DNA of 64,000 bases from Ophioceras dolichostomum (taxonomy: Eukaryota; Ascomycota; Sordariomycetes; Magnaporthales; Ophioceraceae): positions 118,994 to 182,993 of the forward strand of contig PYST01000037.1 in assembly GCA_003049485.1 (NCBI GenBank), written 5' to 3'. The notes under the pieces were generated by a model. The model did no database searches and had not been told where the DNA came from. It worked only from the letters and a program-made list of their open reading frames with translations. The position numbers were made by a program, and so were the translations under genes. Below, in pieces: positions 49,301 through 61,971 of the stretch. Position 1 is the first letter of the stretch. The number at the start of each line of letters is the position of its first letter.

Positions 49301-52198
49301 CGGTCGACCTCGGTGGGAGACATCGGTCGGTCTGTATTCCCAAGAAACAAGGCACCGCTAGGCAGCGAAGCATGTAGCCCATCCCACATGCACACCTCAC
49401 CTCCAGTGCTAGGTACCTATATACATACCTACCTACACAAACGGCGCCCTCCGACACGAGATGTCGCCAAGATGTCGTTTTTCAGGGTGCAGGACCCTTC
49501 CTTCTACCGAGATCATTGAAGAGAAGGACTCCCAATATTCCCGATCGGCCCCACGTCATCGTCTCCTCGGACCTTGATGAGAGCATCATCCTACAATATT
49601 TCCCTACTTAATATTTCTTCTTACCCCAACTCTTTACTTACCTCGTGATCGTTATCTGGAGCAAAAAAAGAATGTGGTTACCTAGATTTCCCAAAATGTG
49701 GCTGGACAAGCTGCAATGCAGTACGTAGGCACATACGCCTGTTCTCGATCCAATATGAGGAACATCTGGAGGTATGCATGCACGGAATGACATGGGATGG
49801 GTACCTCAGGCGACTCCACTGGCGTCGACACCTGAGATGCAGTCCTGCAGTCCTGCAGCAAAGCACCTGCCCAGTGCCCACTATACTTTGCGATGTACAT
49901 ACCTCAAAGAGGTGAGGTTCCGTTTCCTTTTGGGTCCCTTCGTACAGTTTCGGTGTGCTGCACGTCAAATGGAGACAGCCGGTCCTCGGCCAGCGAATTT
50001 ACTCCCCTTCCCTCCCTCCCTCCCTCCACCCCTTCTTTTACCCCCACTTTCCCTTCAGCTTGCCATGGGTTGCACAGTTTCCCTGCAAGCACAATATAGG
50101 TAGATTGAAAGGATGGCATCGTTGGTCAAATATAGCAAGTATTCCGCACATTATGAGGAGGCAGGGTATTATCAACAAAGCCTCCTAGTCCAATATCACA
50201 AATCTGCCACACCTTAGTACGTAGACACTAGACAAGACGAGACGTTCTCGCCAACGTAGAGGTATGCACAGAAAACATGTGATACCTGCATACTGTACCC
50301 ATCACCAGCGCCGTCACACGTCGCACCTCAACATCACTTACACCGATTAGGATACCCTGCCGCCGCCGCCGCTGCTGCTGCTTTCCGCCGCACGCACCAG
50401 AATTGCAGGACGGGAAAGAGAAGCCAGATCACTTTCCGATCTCGCCAAATCCCCGCTTCGCCCGCCAGCCAGCTATCACAAACACTCACACCCCCTCCTG
50501 TCCGTCAGCTAAACCGCTCTTCGCCCGCCCGGTCTCTGTCCGTCCGTTGTCCAACGGTCCGGCTGATGAGACCGTGTTGTCTGTTTCTGCAGTCTCGTTC
50601 TGCCCGGTCGTCGGTCCGTCTATCCTTTTTGTCCTCCCTCACACTGACCGGTGGCGCCACCCCAGCCTAAAGCCAAGCCAGACGCCCGTCCTGAGGCTGA
50701 GAAGAAAAAAGCACCCAAGCACAGAACTCACCGGGATCACTTTCTGCAGTACACCAAGCCTCTCTTTCATTTTTGGCTCTCTACCTCTTTTTGATACTCC
50801 GTCGTGCTCGCGTCGGACGGTTAGATGGGCCACAACTAGATATCGTGTTCGTTTTAGGAACAGGTGTCCAAAGCTACAGCTGGAACCAGAGCCAGCCCGG
50901 CTCAGCCAGACTGAAAATAAAGAAATCGAGTAAGATCCCGTGTATGGGATGGCTACATAGTAAACCCGTATGCTGTGCGGTGTTGTGAGCGTTGGGGCGG
51001 AAAGGCTGAAGCTTCCCGGTTACACTATCACCGGTGCAACTCAGATAGATGATGATTCCACATGCAACAAAGATTTCCCAAAGCGGACATATCACGAAAT
51101 CGAAAACTTTCTTTATCACCGATCGGACTTGCGAAAACGCGAGACATGGGCGGCCTCTTTTCTCCGAACAAAGAGAAGTAGAGCAGGAAGGAAGAGTAGA
51201 AACACGAAGGGGTGGGTGGTCAGTGAACGAACAACTGGATAGTGACTGCTACTGGCACGATGGCGATGATGAAGGAAGGAATGATGACTTTGCGTTGGTT
51301 CGGGAGAGAGACAAGGCAGCGAGGCATATTTCGTTTGTCCGGCCGGAGAATGACCGATTACCTGGTACATGTGTCTGTCGTGTTGCGACGGAATAGTATC
51401 CTACTCACTCACCAACAAGATCTCATGCATGCAATAGATATGTCTGACCGAAGAGATACCGAGAAGAACAATAGAGCAACACAAGGCTGGGGCGAGCAAG
51501 GAAACCAAGTGATGATTGATGACTGATGAAGAAAGCCCAAATTAACGGCTAGCATTAAGCATTGCAGTGATGTTCGAATGTAGTAGAACGCGATGATGAC
51601 GGAGGAAGCCAGAGAAACAACTGAGAGACGGAAAAAAAAGAAAAGAAAGAATGCCAAAAACCGAGGATCCAATCCATTAAGGGTCGGTAAAAAAGGGGGG
51701 GTCTAAACGTCGTAAGTCGTGACACTCATGAGCATTATTACCCGCAGCAACGAAGAAAGCCAAACAGGAGGAGGGGAATGATGATAGTAATGAGGATGTT
51801 GGAAGGGACGCGGGGAAACCAAGAATACAGGGGATGGGGGATGGGGATAGTGGAAGCAGGAGATGGAAAAGTAGAAAGAGCAAAACAAAAATGAAACCCT
51901 GAAACCAAGATAGAAAACCAAACAATAAATGAGGAAAAGAGAAATCCATCAAACTCATCCCGTCGTCGACATCGTGATGTTGTCATCAAGAAGAGCACCC
52001 AGACAGACACGCAGACACCCTCTCTCGAGAGTCCGGGGCATTCTTCGCCTTCGCTTTCACCTTCACCTTCGCCTTCACCTCCACCTTCACGTACGCTTTT
52101 CTTCTGCCATAGCACCATTAAACCCTCCTCATCCACGATGCTTGCGGCTAACGAACTCTTCTTCATCTCCCGGGAGGGACCCTTTCTTTCTTCCTCCT

Positions 52199-55100
52199 TC
52201 ACCTCGAAGGCGAAGCAACGACCTCCCCGCTAATCAAGCTCTTCAGCTCCCAAGGGTTCAGCGTGCTCCTCCTCCTGGAAGCGACCTTGCTGGCCCGCCT
52301 CTCCCTCTTCCTCAACGGCGGCTGTTGAGCTCCTGCTCCTGCTCCTGCTCCTCCGATCCCGAACCCTTTCTTCGACGGACTGTTGCCGCCTCCTCCTCCT
52401 CCTCGACGGACCGTGACGCCCTCAGATCCGGTGCTGCACCCATTCCCACCAGCGGCAGCCTCGCTCTCGCCACCCTCCTGCTCGTCCGCCACGACGATCG
52501 TTGCCGCCGGCGGAGCAGCGGCGGCCGGTACATCCCGCTTGACGGGATCACCTGCACCACCACGGACAATGCCACCACTAGGCCCACTGCCAACAACACT
52601 AGACCCCGTACTCCCCACACTAGCACCACCGCCAACATCCCCATCCTCAGACGTAACAGACTTCACCGTCGCGCCCGACGCGTTCCGGGACCCGGCAGCT
52701 ACTGCAGATGGTCCAAACCCAGCACCAGCACCAGCACCACCACGATGAAGCCTAGCAGCCTTAAGCTTAGCCCTCACCCGCGCCGCGTCCGCGTCCCGCT
52801 CGGAGGCTGCCAGCTTCGCGGCGATGGTGGCCATCGTGAGCGGGGACTGGGGCACGCCGTTCGCGTTCGCGAGGCGGGGGAGCGGGAGGCGGGATGAGCC
52901 GCTTGCGCCGGCCGCTGCTGCGGAAGCTGACGTGGAAGTTGAGTTATTGGCGGCGGTGGTGGTGGAAGAAGGACCGGTGGAGGATGTTTTGGATGGGGAG
53001 TTGTTGTTGGATGAGGAGGATATCGTTGTTGTGGTGGTAGTTGTGACCTGTTGTTGTTGTTGTTGTTGTCTTCGGGAGTGAAGTGTCGGAACGGGCGGAG
53101 GGGGCATTTCCGTCGCGTTGCTGCTGCCGCCGCCGGCGGTGCGGTTCGATCTGGAAGCGTCGTCTTTCTCTTCATTGGCGGCGGCGGCGGTTGCGCCTGT
53201 TGCTGCCTGTCGCCTGTTGCTGGGCCCACTAGTGGCGGCGGTGCGAGTCGGTTTGGATGCTGTAGCGGCGGCGCGTGGAGACGGACGAGCGGGCTGTCTC
53301 GCAGCTGCGGCCACGGCAGAGGTGACGAGGTGGCGACGCGAGGTTGGTGGCTGCTGCTGCTGCTCTGCAGTCCTGGTGGTGTTGCGCTTCTTCGCTGGAG
53401 GCGGCTGCGACGTCTTTGATGCTAATGATGATGGTGCCGTCGTCGAGGTCGTCGAGGACGACTCGGGTCTGACGAGCTTGATGCTGCTGCTCGCCTCGGT
53501 TGAGGCGGAGGATCCCGACGCGCAGGACGCGGCAGAATCCGGCCGCGCTGGCGGGGGAGCCTGTGGTCTTGTGGTGGTCGTGGTGTCTGCTTGCCGACCA
53601 CCATCCGGCTGCCTCTTAGTTGCTCTTTGCGCGTGTGGCGGCGGCTGGGGCGGCTGTTGCTCCTCTGCCATTGCTGCAGCGTCGTCGCAAGACGCCTCCT
53701 CCACGATAGTGGTGAAGTCGCCAGGTCGCTTTCGAGACCCGGACGGGCCGGGCTTGCGTCTATTGCCGGCCGAGTAGTTGTCGCGCAAAGGGCTTAGCTG
53801 GGGAGGCTCCGGGAGCGGGGAGGAGTCCAGCACCATCTGCTGCTGCTGGCGGCGGTCGTCCTCCTCGATCATGACGGACTGCTCCAGGATTTGGATGTTG
53901 GGCTCGGACACGTCGAACTGGTGGATATCAACGTCGTCCTCGAAGATGCTGGAGTCGGAATCACTCTGGTCCTCGTCGTCGTCGTCGCCATCCTCCTCCT
54001 CCTCCGGGTCCTCGTAGATAGGGGCCGGAACAAGATGAAGGGATTCCACGGGGCTGGGAGACGGTCCGCGACGCGTCGCCTCTTGCTGCTTGTGCTGATA
54101 TCTGTACGCCACATCATCTTCCTCGCCCGCCGCCTCAGCCTCGGTTTCGGCCTCCGCCTCCTCGCTCACGGCGGGGAGGTTGAAGTCGAGCGGGGAGATC
54201 GGGGCTCGCATGCCCAGCCCCTGCGAAGTCTCCTCGACGTTCTTGACACGCACGGGGCTGAGGCGGAGCCCCATCTTGAGCTCCTCCATGTTGACGGATC
54301 GGCCACTGGAGATCATCCGGCGACGCCAGCCGTCGATCAGGTGGACGGCCTCCTTCCAGCGACTCTCCATCTTCTCCCAGCCCTCGCGCAGGCGGTTGAT
54401 CTCCTGCTCGCGGATCACCACCTCCTCGATGGGGACGAAGGACGGGTTAGTGAGGATCGTGCGGAGATGCTCCAGCACGGCGTCCATCGCGCCGCCCAGC
54501 TCCTCGGGCGTGGCCGTGACCGGGAGCGACTGGACACCACCTGCACGGCTAGCACCGACGACGTCATTTCCAGCTCCAGCAGTAGTCGTAGTAGTAGCAG
54601 CCGCAACCGCAGCCGCCCCGCCGTCGAACCCGCTCATCTCCACGAGGCTGAGCTCGACCCGCCTCACCAAGCCCAACAGCGTCTCGTTCTCAGCGCTCAG
54701 GTTCCTCGCCAACTCAGCCAAGAACGCGTTGGACTCGAGCCTGATATCGTAGTCCTCCGCTTGCGTAGCGCCCGGTCCAGGCGCGGCAGCGCCACCACCA
54801 GCAGCCGAATCCTCGTCGCTTGTACCTCCTCCGGTGACGGTGATAGACGTGACCATCTGCCCCTTGCGCTCCCCGCGCGCCCGGCCGGCCTCGCCGACGG
54901 CCTTCTTCAGCGCGTCGATCTGGCGGTCGCGCCGGCGGACCTCGTTGGCGCAGGCGGCCCGCGTCTGGCCGACCAGCACGCGGGTCCGCGCTGCCTCTTC
55001 CTTCAGCTTGTGCACCGCCGCTTCGGCCTGGGCCAGCTGCGCCCTCAGCGCCTGCGACGAGGCCTCGGCCGCCTTGAGCCGGCGCTGCGAGTCCGCGTGG

Positions 55101-55575
55101 GCGTCTCGCTCGCGCTGGAGGTCGTTGGTCTGCCGGAGGGACTCGGCGCGGAGAGTCCGCAGCGTCGTTGAGAGCTTTTCTCTTTGTTGGGCATCGCGCT
55201 GCGTAGGTAGGTACGTAAGGATGGTGTGTGCGTTTTGTCAGCTTAGGAGCTTACCTTAGTAGGCATGCTTTTTTATAAGAGATGGTAGGTGGCGTGGGCC
55301 AGCACAGGAAATCCTGAAGGGCCCGGAGAAGGGATAGCACTACCACGCCACAATGGGCAACGAGGAGGGGAGAAAGCAGCACTCACGTCTCGCCTCAGGA
55401 TAAGGTCGTTGACAACGCCGATGACGCGCCCCATGGTCGCGCCCACGTCCGCATCGTCGCCGCCACGCGCTGGGTCGGCGAAGTCGATGGTCTCGCCATC
55501 TCGTAGCAAGCCTCGAGAGAGGAGCTGGTTGTTGATGTACAGCGACGCTGTCCTCAGGTTTTCGTCGTCGATCAT
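52199..55575 (-). CDS. ADIP-domain coiled-coil protein, NIMA-interacting TinA-like (two exons)
   Basis: Resembles fungal ADIP-domain proteins often called NIMA-interactive (TinA in Aspergillus nidulans, a spindle-pole partner of the NIMA kinase). Exons are 55575-55387 and 55198-52199. The intron (55386-55199, GTGAGT...TACGCAG) is phase 0, and joining gives VVNDLILRRD-RDAQQREKLSTTLRTLR. The product is about 1062 residues. The N-terminus MIDDENLRTASLYINNQLLS is typical. In-frame sequence upstream of 55575 reaches a stop without another ATG, which fixes the start. Residues about 60-135 form a coiled coil, and a second helical block (VIREQEINRLREGWEKMESR) lies near 315-370. From about 480 on it is Gln/Thr/Ser/Ala/Gly-rich and presumably disordered. 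The last residues RRRSTLNPWELKSLISGEV form a conserved-looking tail. The TinA relationship is family knowledge, not tested here. Confidence 0.85.
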
Positions 55576-57185
55576 CTTGCCGCTGTCCTGGTCCTTTCCA
55601 TTCCCAATTGGTCCGGTGGAAGAAGGTCCAGAGCTAGCGTTTGAGAGTAGGTTTCTAGGTGAAGCCTATCTAGAGAGGCACTAGATGAAACGAAACGCGC
55701 AACGAAGAGATTCGTTTCGGACTGTTCGATTCTTCTTGAGCCTTTTTTTTTTCTTTTATTTCTTCAACTTCTTTTTCGAGAGTGGATTCCGTTCGAGACA
55801 AAAGAAGTCAGGAACCAGGAATTTCTTGTCCCGCTCGTCCCTCGCTGCAGCATCTTGCATATACTCCCCACACTTTTTTTCTTCCCCGTTCCCGTGTTTT
55901 GTTTGGCGCCCGTTGCGGTAGCTAGCCGAGCTCTGGACCCCCTGTTCGAAAGCTGTTGTTGTTGCCGGGGTGACCGCGTTCTAGCCAGCATTACGCGGTG
56001 TCACATGGTAGCGGTGACCTCAAATTCAATACTCCCGCATTGAACACCAAATTGGATCCCTCGCCCGATTCGATGCTTTTTTCCTCTCACAACAGCCAGC
56101 TCAACGCGCCAAGGATGTTCCTCGCACACGTCCTTCCACTTACTTCGTACACGTACTTCGAATGACCCTTGAGTCGGCAGTTTTCACTGCGCAGTTGTGG
56201 AGGAGGACCTGATTTTTGAGCCATGTATCTACACACGTAAACCTAGCATTATCCCGGCTTTAAGACAGCTTGGTTCGGTCTCTCCCCTCCTTTCTTGATG
56301 CCCGATACTTCCCTGCACAGAAATGGAGGCACGACAGGGAATGTCTGAGTTGGCACTGCCGGTCGGAACCCGAGCGGCCAGCTCGGAATTCCAGTGTTTT
56401 TGTTTTTCATGCTTTGTTACCATGGTCACCAAAGCACAAGTATCCTGTCCTCCTGTCCTCTTCCCAAGGGATGAGCGTGATCATGATGGTGGTCGATTTT
56501 GCGTCTCGTAAGTCGGGTTCATCGATCGCCACATTCCACGACTAGGGCGCCAAGTCGTTTCGCGATGATTCTAGACTGGCCGCTAGAGCCACTAATTCAA
56601 CACGGCCCGAGCTTGAGTTGGACCGAGTCTCAGCCCAGCTGCACCAAGTAAATTCCCCGTTGCCGGTTGCTCTACATGCGGAGGTTGTGCGCTCAGAGAA
56701 ACAACCCCGTCCTTCCAGGCGACTAGTGTTCATTAGCAAACAATGAAGCACAAAACCATACGAGATGAAATAACGACCGAAGATCAGGAAGGAGCTGGTC
56801 TCAGACACGATTGAGAAGATTGGTAAAAACGCGGTTGTTGTCGGCAGTCAACTCTCGTACGCCTCAGTAGTGTGGATACATACGTCCTCGACGCAGAGAT
56901 ATGCTTCGCTGGCCCCGCGTGCGTCATCATGAGAGGATGTGAATGTGGAGAGTAAAAGGGATGGATGTCTGGTTTCTTACCTTCCATAGCATCGGCCCTC
57001 CGACAGGGACCAACGAATAGTGCTGTTGCGCTGGGGCTTTCTCACGCAAAAGCGTAGAATAGGATAGTCCTCCAAGCACTACCCACGTAGTTGTGTAATG
57101 GGCAGTGCGTAGATAGTTCCTGTAGGCATATACAGGCACGCAGACCAGGGCGCCTTGTGCCCAGCCCTGATCCCGAAAACTTCTC
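55576..57185. other. Spacer between RRP7 and the ADIP-domain gene
   Basis: About 1.6 kb; both flanking genes run on the minus strand. The part next to 55576 is the promoter and leader of the ADIP-domain gene. The part next to 57185 is 3' flank of RRP7. No gene-like frame. Confidence 0.5.
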
Positions 57186-58331
57186 TCAAGCCTCAGGCTT
57201 AAACCGACCCCTTTTCTCCCTCATAGAAGCGACCTTCTTGCGATCCTCCTCGAACCTCCTCGCCAGCTCCGCCTGCGCAGCCTTCTTCTGCTCCCTGTGC
57301 TGGAACCTGTAGAACCCTCCCAGCTCCCTCTTCCTTCGCTCCTCCTTCTCCACCATGCGCCGCCTCGCCTCCTCGGCCTCGTCCATGCGGGCGGGCTGCG
57401 CGCGCGAGCCGCGCACCGCCGCCCGCGTGACCGTCACGAAGCCGTCCTCGTCCGGCTCCGAGAGCATGCGCTTCGCCGCCTCGGCGGCTTCTTTCTCCCG
57501 CTTGTTGAACAGCACGAAGAAGGCGTCCACCGCGGACTGCACGGCGGAGCTGGGCGGGAAGCTGAGCGTCGTGTTGTGGGCGCGCAGCCAGGGGATGCCT
57601 AGTGGGTGAAGGTTGTTATCGTCATTGTCGAGGTCGCCTTTGCGGCTGGTGGTGGTGGTGGTGCCGACGCCTTCGCCCCAGACTGGGACTTGGTGTTTGC
57701 TGCTGCCGCCGGGCTTGTGCAGTTTGGCGATGGCTTTCAGCACCAACGCGACGCATTTCTCGTCTGCCAGCAGCACCACAGCCGTGCTGCCGCTGCGATA
57801 TAGCCTGCGCGGCCACGTCTCGAATAGCAGATGTGCAGTGGCAGCAGCTGTCCCTTCTTGTTGTTCCTCGTCGTCGTCCCGCTTTCGTTTTTTTGACGAC
57901 GCATGGGCCGTCCTCGCTAGCCGTGCTGCTTGTGCAGGTACATGTGTAGTGATCGCAGCGGTTCCCCCTTTGCGCTGTGACAGTGGATCGTCGCTGTTTC
58001 TCTCGTCCTCAAAAGTGACGCCCTCGAACTTCCCCGCGCCGACGAGCGAGACGAAGACGGCCCTGAGGTGCGCCTCTGTGCTGTCCGCGGGGACGTTGGC
58101 CAGGAACAGGCTGCGCTCGTCGTCGGGTGTCGGGTTCCGGGGGGCGTTTGGCCGGACGTATATGTGGTGGTGAACGTGGGCTACCGGATATGCCCGTGAG
58201 GGGGGTATCGAGATGGGGAGCACAGAGAAGTCCGCTATAGCGGCTGGGATTTTTGGCGCAGCTGCTGCCGGTTCCACAGTTGGCCTTTGTTCCCTACTCC
58301 TCTTTCGTTTCTCCATAGTTGCTGCAGGCAT
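57186..58331 (-). CDS. RRP7: Ribosomal RNA-processing protein 7
   Basis: Nucleolar factor of the small-subunit processome, in yeast part of the UtpC/Rrp7 module needed for 18S rRNA maturation. Single exon of 381 residues. The N-terminal half has a divergent RRM-like fold: HHHIYVRPNAPRNPTPDDERSLFLANVP, then VFVSLVGAGKFEGVTF. A Lys/Arg/Asp/Glu-rich insert (SSKKRKRDDDEEQQEG) sits in the middle. The C-terminal Rrp7 domain starts near VQSAVDAFFVLFNKREKEA and has the signature DEDGFVTVTR. It closes with a long charged helix ending FYRFQHREQKKAAQAELARRFEEDRKK and the basic tail MREKRGRFKPEA. A second Met five codons in (MEKRKRSR) could be the true start. It diverges from the transporter gene over 0.7 kb. 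Confidence 0.93.
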   Translation of the reverse strand: MPAATMEKRKRSREQRPTVEPAAAAPKIPAAIADFSVLPISIPPSRAYPVAHVHHHIYVRPNAPRNPTPDDERSLFLANVPADSTEAHLRAVFVSLVGAGKFEGVTFEDERNSDDPLSQRKGGTAAITTHVPAQAARLARTAHASSKKRKRDDDEEQQEGTAAATAHLLFETWPRRLYRSGSTAVVLLADEKCVALVLKAIAKLHKPGGSSKHQVPVWGEGVGTTTTTSRKGDLDNDDNNLHPLGIPWLRAHNTTLSFPPSSAVQSAVDAFFVLFNKREKEAAEAAKRMLSEPDEDGFVTVTRAAVRGSRAQPARMDEAEEARRRMVEKEERRKRELGGFYRFQHREQKKAAQAELARRFEEDRKKVASMREKRGRFKPEA

Positions 58332-59065
58332 TGTATGCGACTACAGAGAGACGAAAAGGTGGGAGGTGGTCGATGTGCTTGACGTTCCCAAGCTCTCAAT
58401 TGTAGGGAAATTTTCATATGCTACGAATATTTCTCCGGGCTGGATTTGCGTTGAGGAGCTGTTGCAGTGGATAAGATTTTTTTTTCTTATCTAATCGTCT
58501 ACTCGCTACCTGCCGCTGGCATTGCCTTGCATGTATCAAGCTTACAACACGTAGTACAAACAGCCGATGATGTTAGTGGCAATTATCTAACTGGAATTCT
58601 AAACCCCCTTGATTCCATCCTTCCTGCAACTCCTCCTTATCAATCCGTCTGAATCACGACAAATCCAGCGTTTCCGAGCCGATTCGGATATCGAGAACAC
58701 TCAATGGCCGTCGCCGGGGTCAGTCGCCGAATGGGTGTGGTGGGGGTGGATTCGTTCTGTAAGCTATTTCCACCCAGGCAAGTCCAGGCAAGTGGTGTCC
58801 ACCTGCCCAGAGTTGAGATTCTCATGAGTCTCGGTAGATTCTCCTGACTTATAATTACTCCTCACAACGCCCTCGTATTGTTCAGCGAAGACGTACTGCT
58901 TTGTTTATACCTATATCTCAACTTGTCGTATCCCCTAGAAGATTGTTGGAAATGATGGAGAACCTTGTCATGTGTACTATCATCAAGTAGACTGCATCCT
59001 CCTATCTGCCTCCCCCAATACATACGACCTATCCCAGCTACCCACCTAAGCCTCCTCGTCCGTTC
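58332..59065. other. Divergent promoter region between RRP7 and the MFS transporter
   Basis: A 734-bp head-to-head spacer with no coding frame of note. No clear TATA box on either side. Confidence 0.5.
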
Positions 59066-60775
59066 ATGACGATGTCCGCGCTCATCAGGCAAATCCGAGG
59101 AATCCTCGGCCGTAGCCCTGCCGAGGGAAACAAGAAGAAGAAGAGGCCGTTCCTTCTCTCCATCCGTTCACACCGGCACTTCATCCTCGGCGTGGTATGC
59201 CTGGCCGTCTTCACCGACATCTTCTTCTACGGGCTTATCGTGCCCGTCATCCCCTACTCGCTCACGGAGCAGGCGGGGGTGGCCGAGGACCAAGTGCAGC
59301 AATGGACCGCCATACTGCTTGCCTGCTACTCGGTAGCATGGTTCCTGGGCAGTCCGGTGGCCGGCTTCTACGCGGACCACACCGAGTCACGCCGAGGCCC
59401 CATGCTACTAGGCCTATTCGCCCTCGGTGGCTCGACCATCATGCTGTGCCTGGGCAGGTCTGTTGCCGTCCTGGCCGTAGGACGGGTGCTTCAGGGGCTG
59501 AGCGCCGCCGTGGTCTGGAGCGTGGGGCTCGCGTTGCTGGCCGACACGGTGGGCCGTGATATCGGGGTCAGTATGGGCTACGTCAGCATCGCTATGTCGA
59601 TGGGATTGCTCGTCTCGCCTCTGATCGGGGGAGTCGTCTACGCCAAGGCGGGCTACTACGCCGTGTTTTACGTCGCGTTCGGGTTGATCTCCCTGGACAT
59701 CGCCTTGCGGTTGCTGTTGATTGAGAAGCGCGTCGCGGCGACGTGGATCGATCAGGACGGTGTGTCCCCTGTAGTTGCTGCAGCTGGTGTAGGTGGACCT
59801 CAAGGAGAAGCCCCTGAACCCTCCTCCTCAGATGATACGACAGCAGTAAACAATGATACCGGGGAGAAGTCTGAGAAGACCGAGGAAGGAGACCAAGCAC
59901 CTGTCCAGCCACCTGTCCAACCCTCTACCGACACCCCGTGTGTTATGGAGACCACAACCCAGCCTGTGGGAAAGCCGACACTCCACCCCATCGTGGAACT
60001 CATAAAGTCGAAGCGCATGCTCGCTGCCCTCGGCGGGGTGGTCATGCAATCCGTAGTTATGTAAGTCAAGTTCTAGCTCCCCTGTACTAGTAGCGTCTCG
60101 AGAACAATCGGTGTCCTGGCTACCTAGGTGCCTAGGTAGGTGCTAACTTGCTCGCGTTCTGCATTACTATGTAGGTTCGCGTTCGACACGGTCGTACCCC
60201 TTTTCGTAAAGGACACGTTCCACTGGGACTCGACAGCAGCAGGCCTGATCTTCCTCGCGATCTTCGTCCCTGGGTTCGCCGCCCCGCTCGTGGGGATGGT
60301 CTCCGACCGGCACGGCGCCAAGTGGCCCAGCCTCGCGGGCTTCGTGGTGTCGATCCCGCTGCTGGTCTGCATGCGGTTCGTGACCGAGAGCTCGGTCGGC
60401 CACAAGGTGCTGTTCGCGGCCCTCCTGGCCCTGCTGGGCTTCACGCTCACGCTCTCCAACACGCCGCTCATGGCCGAGATCACGTACGCGATCGAGGACG
60501 AGGGCGCGGCCCGCCCGGGCGTCTGGGGCGAGAAGGGCGTCTTCGGCGCCGGCTACGGCCTCTGGTGCACCGCCTTCGCCCTGGGCGGCACGCTGGGCAG
60601 CCTCATGGCCGGGTACGTCGTCGCCGGTCCCGGATGGGGCACCTTCACGTGGTCGATCTCGCTGTGGTGCGTGGTTGGCGCGGCCATTGTGTTTTTTTGG
60701 GTTGGGAGGAACATACAGTGGTCGAAAAAGCCAGTGAACGGGCGGATGGACACCGAAGAAGGCAGGGCGGCATAG
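59066..60775 (+). CDS. MFS transporter, DHA1/vesicular-amine-transporter-like (two exons)
   Basis: Proton-driven membrane carrier; substrate unknown. Exons are 59066-60060 and 60175-60775. The intron (60061-60174, GTAAGT...TATGTAG, with a GCTAAC branch site) splits a Met codon in TM7, and joining gives GGVVMQSVV-MFAFDTVVPLFVKD. The product is about 531 residues. Twelve hydrophobic segments can be counted, six before and six after an acidic, Pro/Thr-rich loop of about 85 residues (starting after LLLIEKRVAATW). The motif between TM2 and TM3 (GFYADHTESRRGP) and the TM4 GRVLQGLSAAVVW segment are MFS hallmarks. TM7 and TM8 are linked by PLFVKDTFHWDSTAAGLIF and TM8 is followed by GMVSDRHGAKW, as in DHA1/VMAT-like fungal carriers. 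An alternative start lies two codons in. It is co-oriented with the deaminase gene 1.2 kb downstream, with no evidence of joint control. Confidence 0.9.
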
Positions 60776-61971
60776 GATACTAGATAGCAAAATAGAAGAA
60801 GTTTGCCTGCATCAATGATCAAAGAAGCCAGGCATCTTGGTTATCCCGCCATTACTGCCCCCTTTCTGACGCGTAAATGAATGACTGAGCAGGCTAGCAG
60901 TCTGTCCGTCTCTTCGCTAGCTGTTCACACTTCACAGGTTATCCCCACATGATTGAGCTGGCATGCGGATGTCAGAGTTGGATTAAAACGGCAGAAAGTT
61001 TGCCAGATGCCCAGAATGTGTGCCTACAAGTCTTCAGAGGCATGAATTGCTCGGATGACCAAAGTATGATTCCACAAGATGGGATGAACAGGCAGGCCCC
61101 GTTCTGAGGCCGTCCACATCGTATCCGTACCTCCGTGCCTGTCTCAAGTAGCTTGGGGCGGCAACAGGAAAGACGGTCAAGACGAGAGAGGGAAAGGTTC
61201 ACCGTCATCGTCCATCGCGCAGGTGCTCACTTTCATCATCAAAGGGGGTTTGTGGTCTAAAACCCCTCCTCTGTAGAATCTTTCGCTAACAGTACGGATA
61301 CTTGGAGCATCAAACCGAATCATACTTGCAAGCTCATTTTTCGGTAGATTCCGAGATTCCGTCACATTTCCTCCCTTTTTTCCTCCTCTGCTCGTGGCCT
61401 CCCTTTTATGGCCTGTGCCTCGAGGCTCCGGGAACAGTGCGGCTGACTGTGCGAGATCTGCAGGCAGCGGCTATCTCACGCTAAACCCCGCGCCGCACCT
61501 GACCAGTAGCGCAACCAGACAGGCTTTAGCTTGCCTGGGACGATCCTGTGACGCATGACCGATGGCACCGTGTGAGATAGCCTGATGAACTCAACTGCCA
61601 CCGCCCGTCCGACTTCAACTCACTTACACCGACTGGCTCACTACAAATACGTAGCAGTGCATGCTTCCTACCGTCTTACATCTCGCTTTCTCCTCCTCGC
61701 ATTCTCTCATTTCTTCCTATCTTTTTTATTTATAATCAGCTTACAACTCTAGAGGCACCTGGATGCACTTCCTCTTCATCTCTTCAGGACTGAGAGAACT
61801 TAGAGAAACAGGGTACCTATCTTGTGTTTCGCCACCCACTCATCTGTTGAGGCAAGCCGTCTACCAATAACGGGTTACAGGCAACCAGCCTTGCACTCGA
61901 CAGACACCAACGTCAAGTCAGGAAACAGAACAAGAAATAGCAGGATCAACGACAGCACCTCTCCTTAAAAA
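60776..61971. other. Spacer between the transporter and the deaminase
   Basis: About 1.2 kb. The right half, with TTTATAAT near 61726 and CA/CT-rich DNA after it, is the likely promoter and leader of the deaminase. No gene-like frame. Confidence 0.5.

Larger units (their letters stand above)
39152..52198. other. Right part of the gene desert
   Basis: About 13 kb with no supported protein, tRNA or rRNA gene. Open frames of 100-200 codons on both strands overlap each other and end in repeats, and none has a recognisable motif. The first 600-1400 bases are probable leader and promoter of the small Cys-rich gene. The last few hundred bases, with a CTTCACCTTCGC-type repeat near 52030-52090, are probable 3' UTR of the ADIP-domain gene. 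Confidence 0.5.

Noticed and set aside
53891..55171. 426-codon plus-strand frame opposite the ADIP-domain gene
   Set aside because: Shadow frame of the conserved minus-strand gene, which has proper splice joints and a coiled coil.
59018..59045. ACATACGACCTAT, like the start of Neurospora-type 5S rRNA
   Set aside because: The match stops after about ten bases and the internal 5S promoter sequence is absent.
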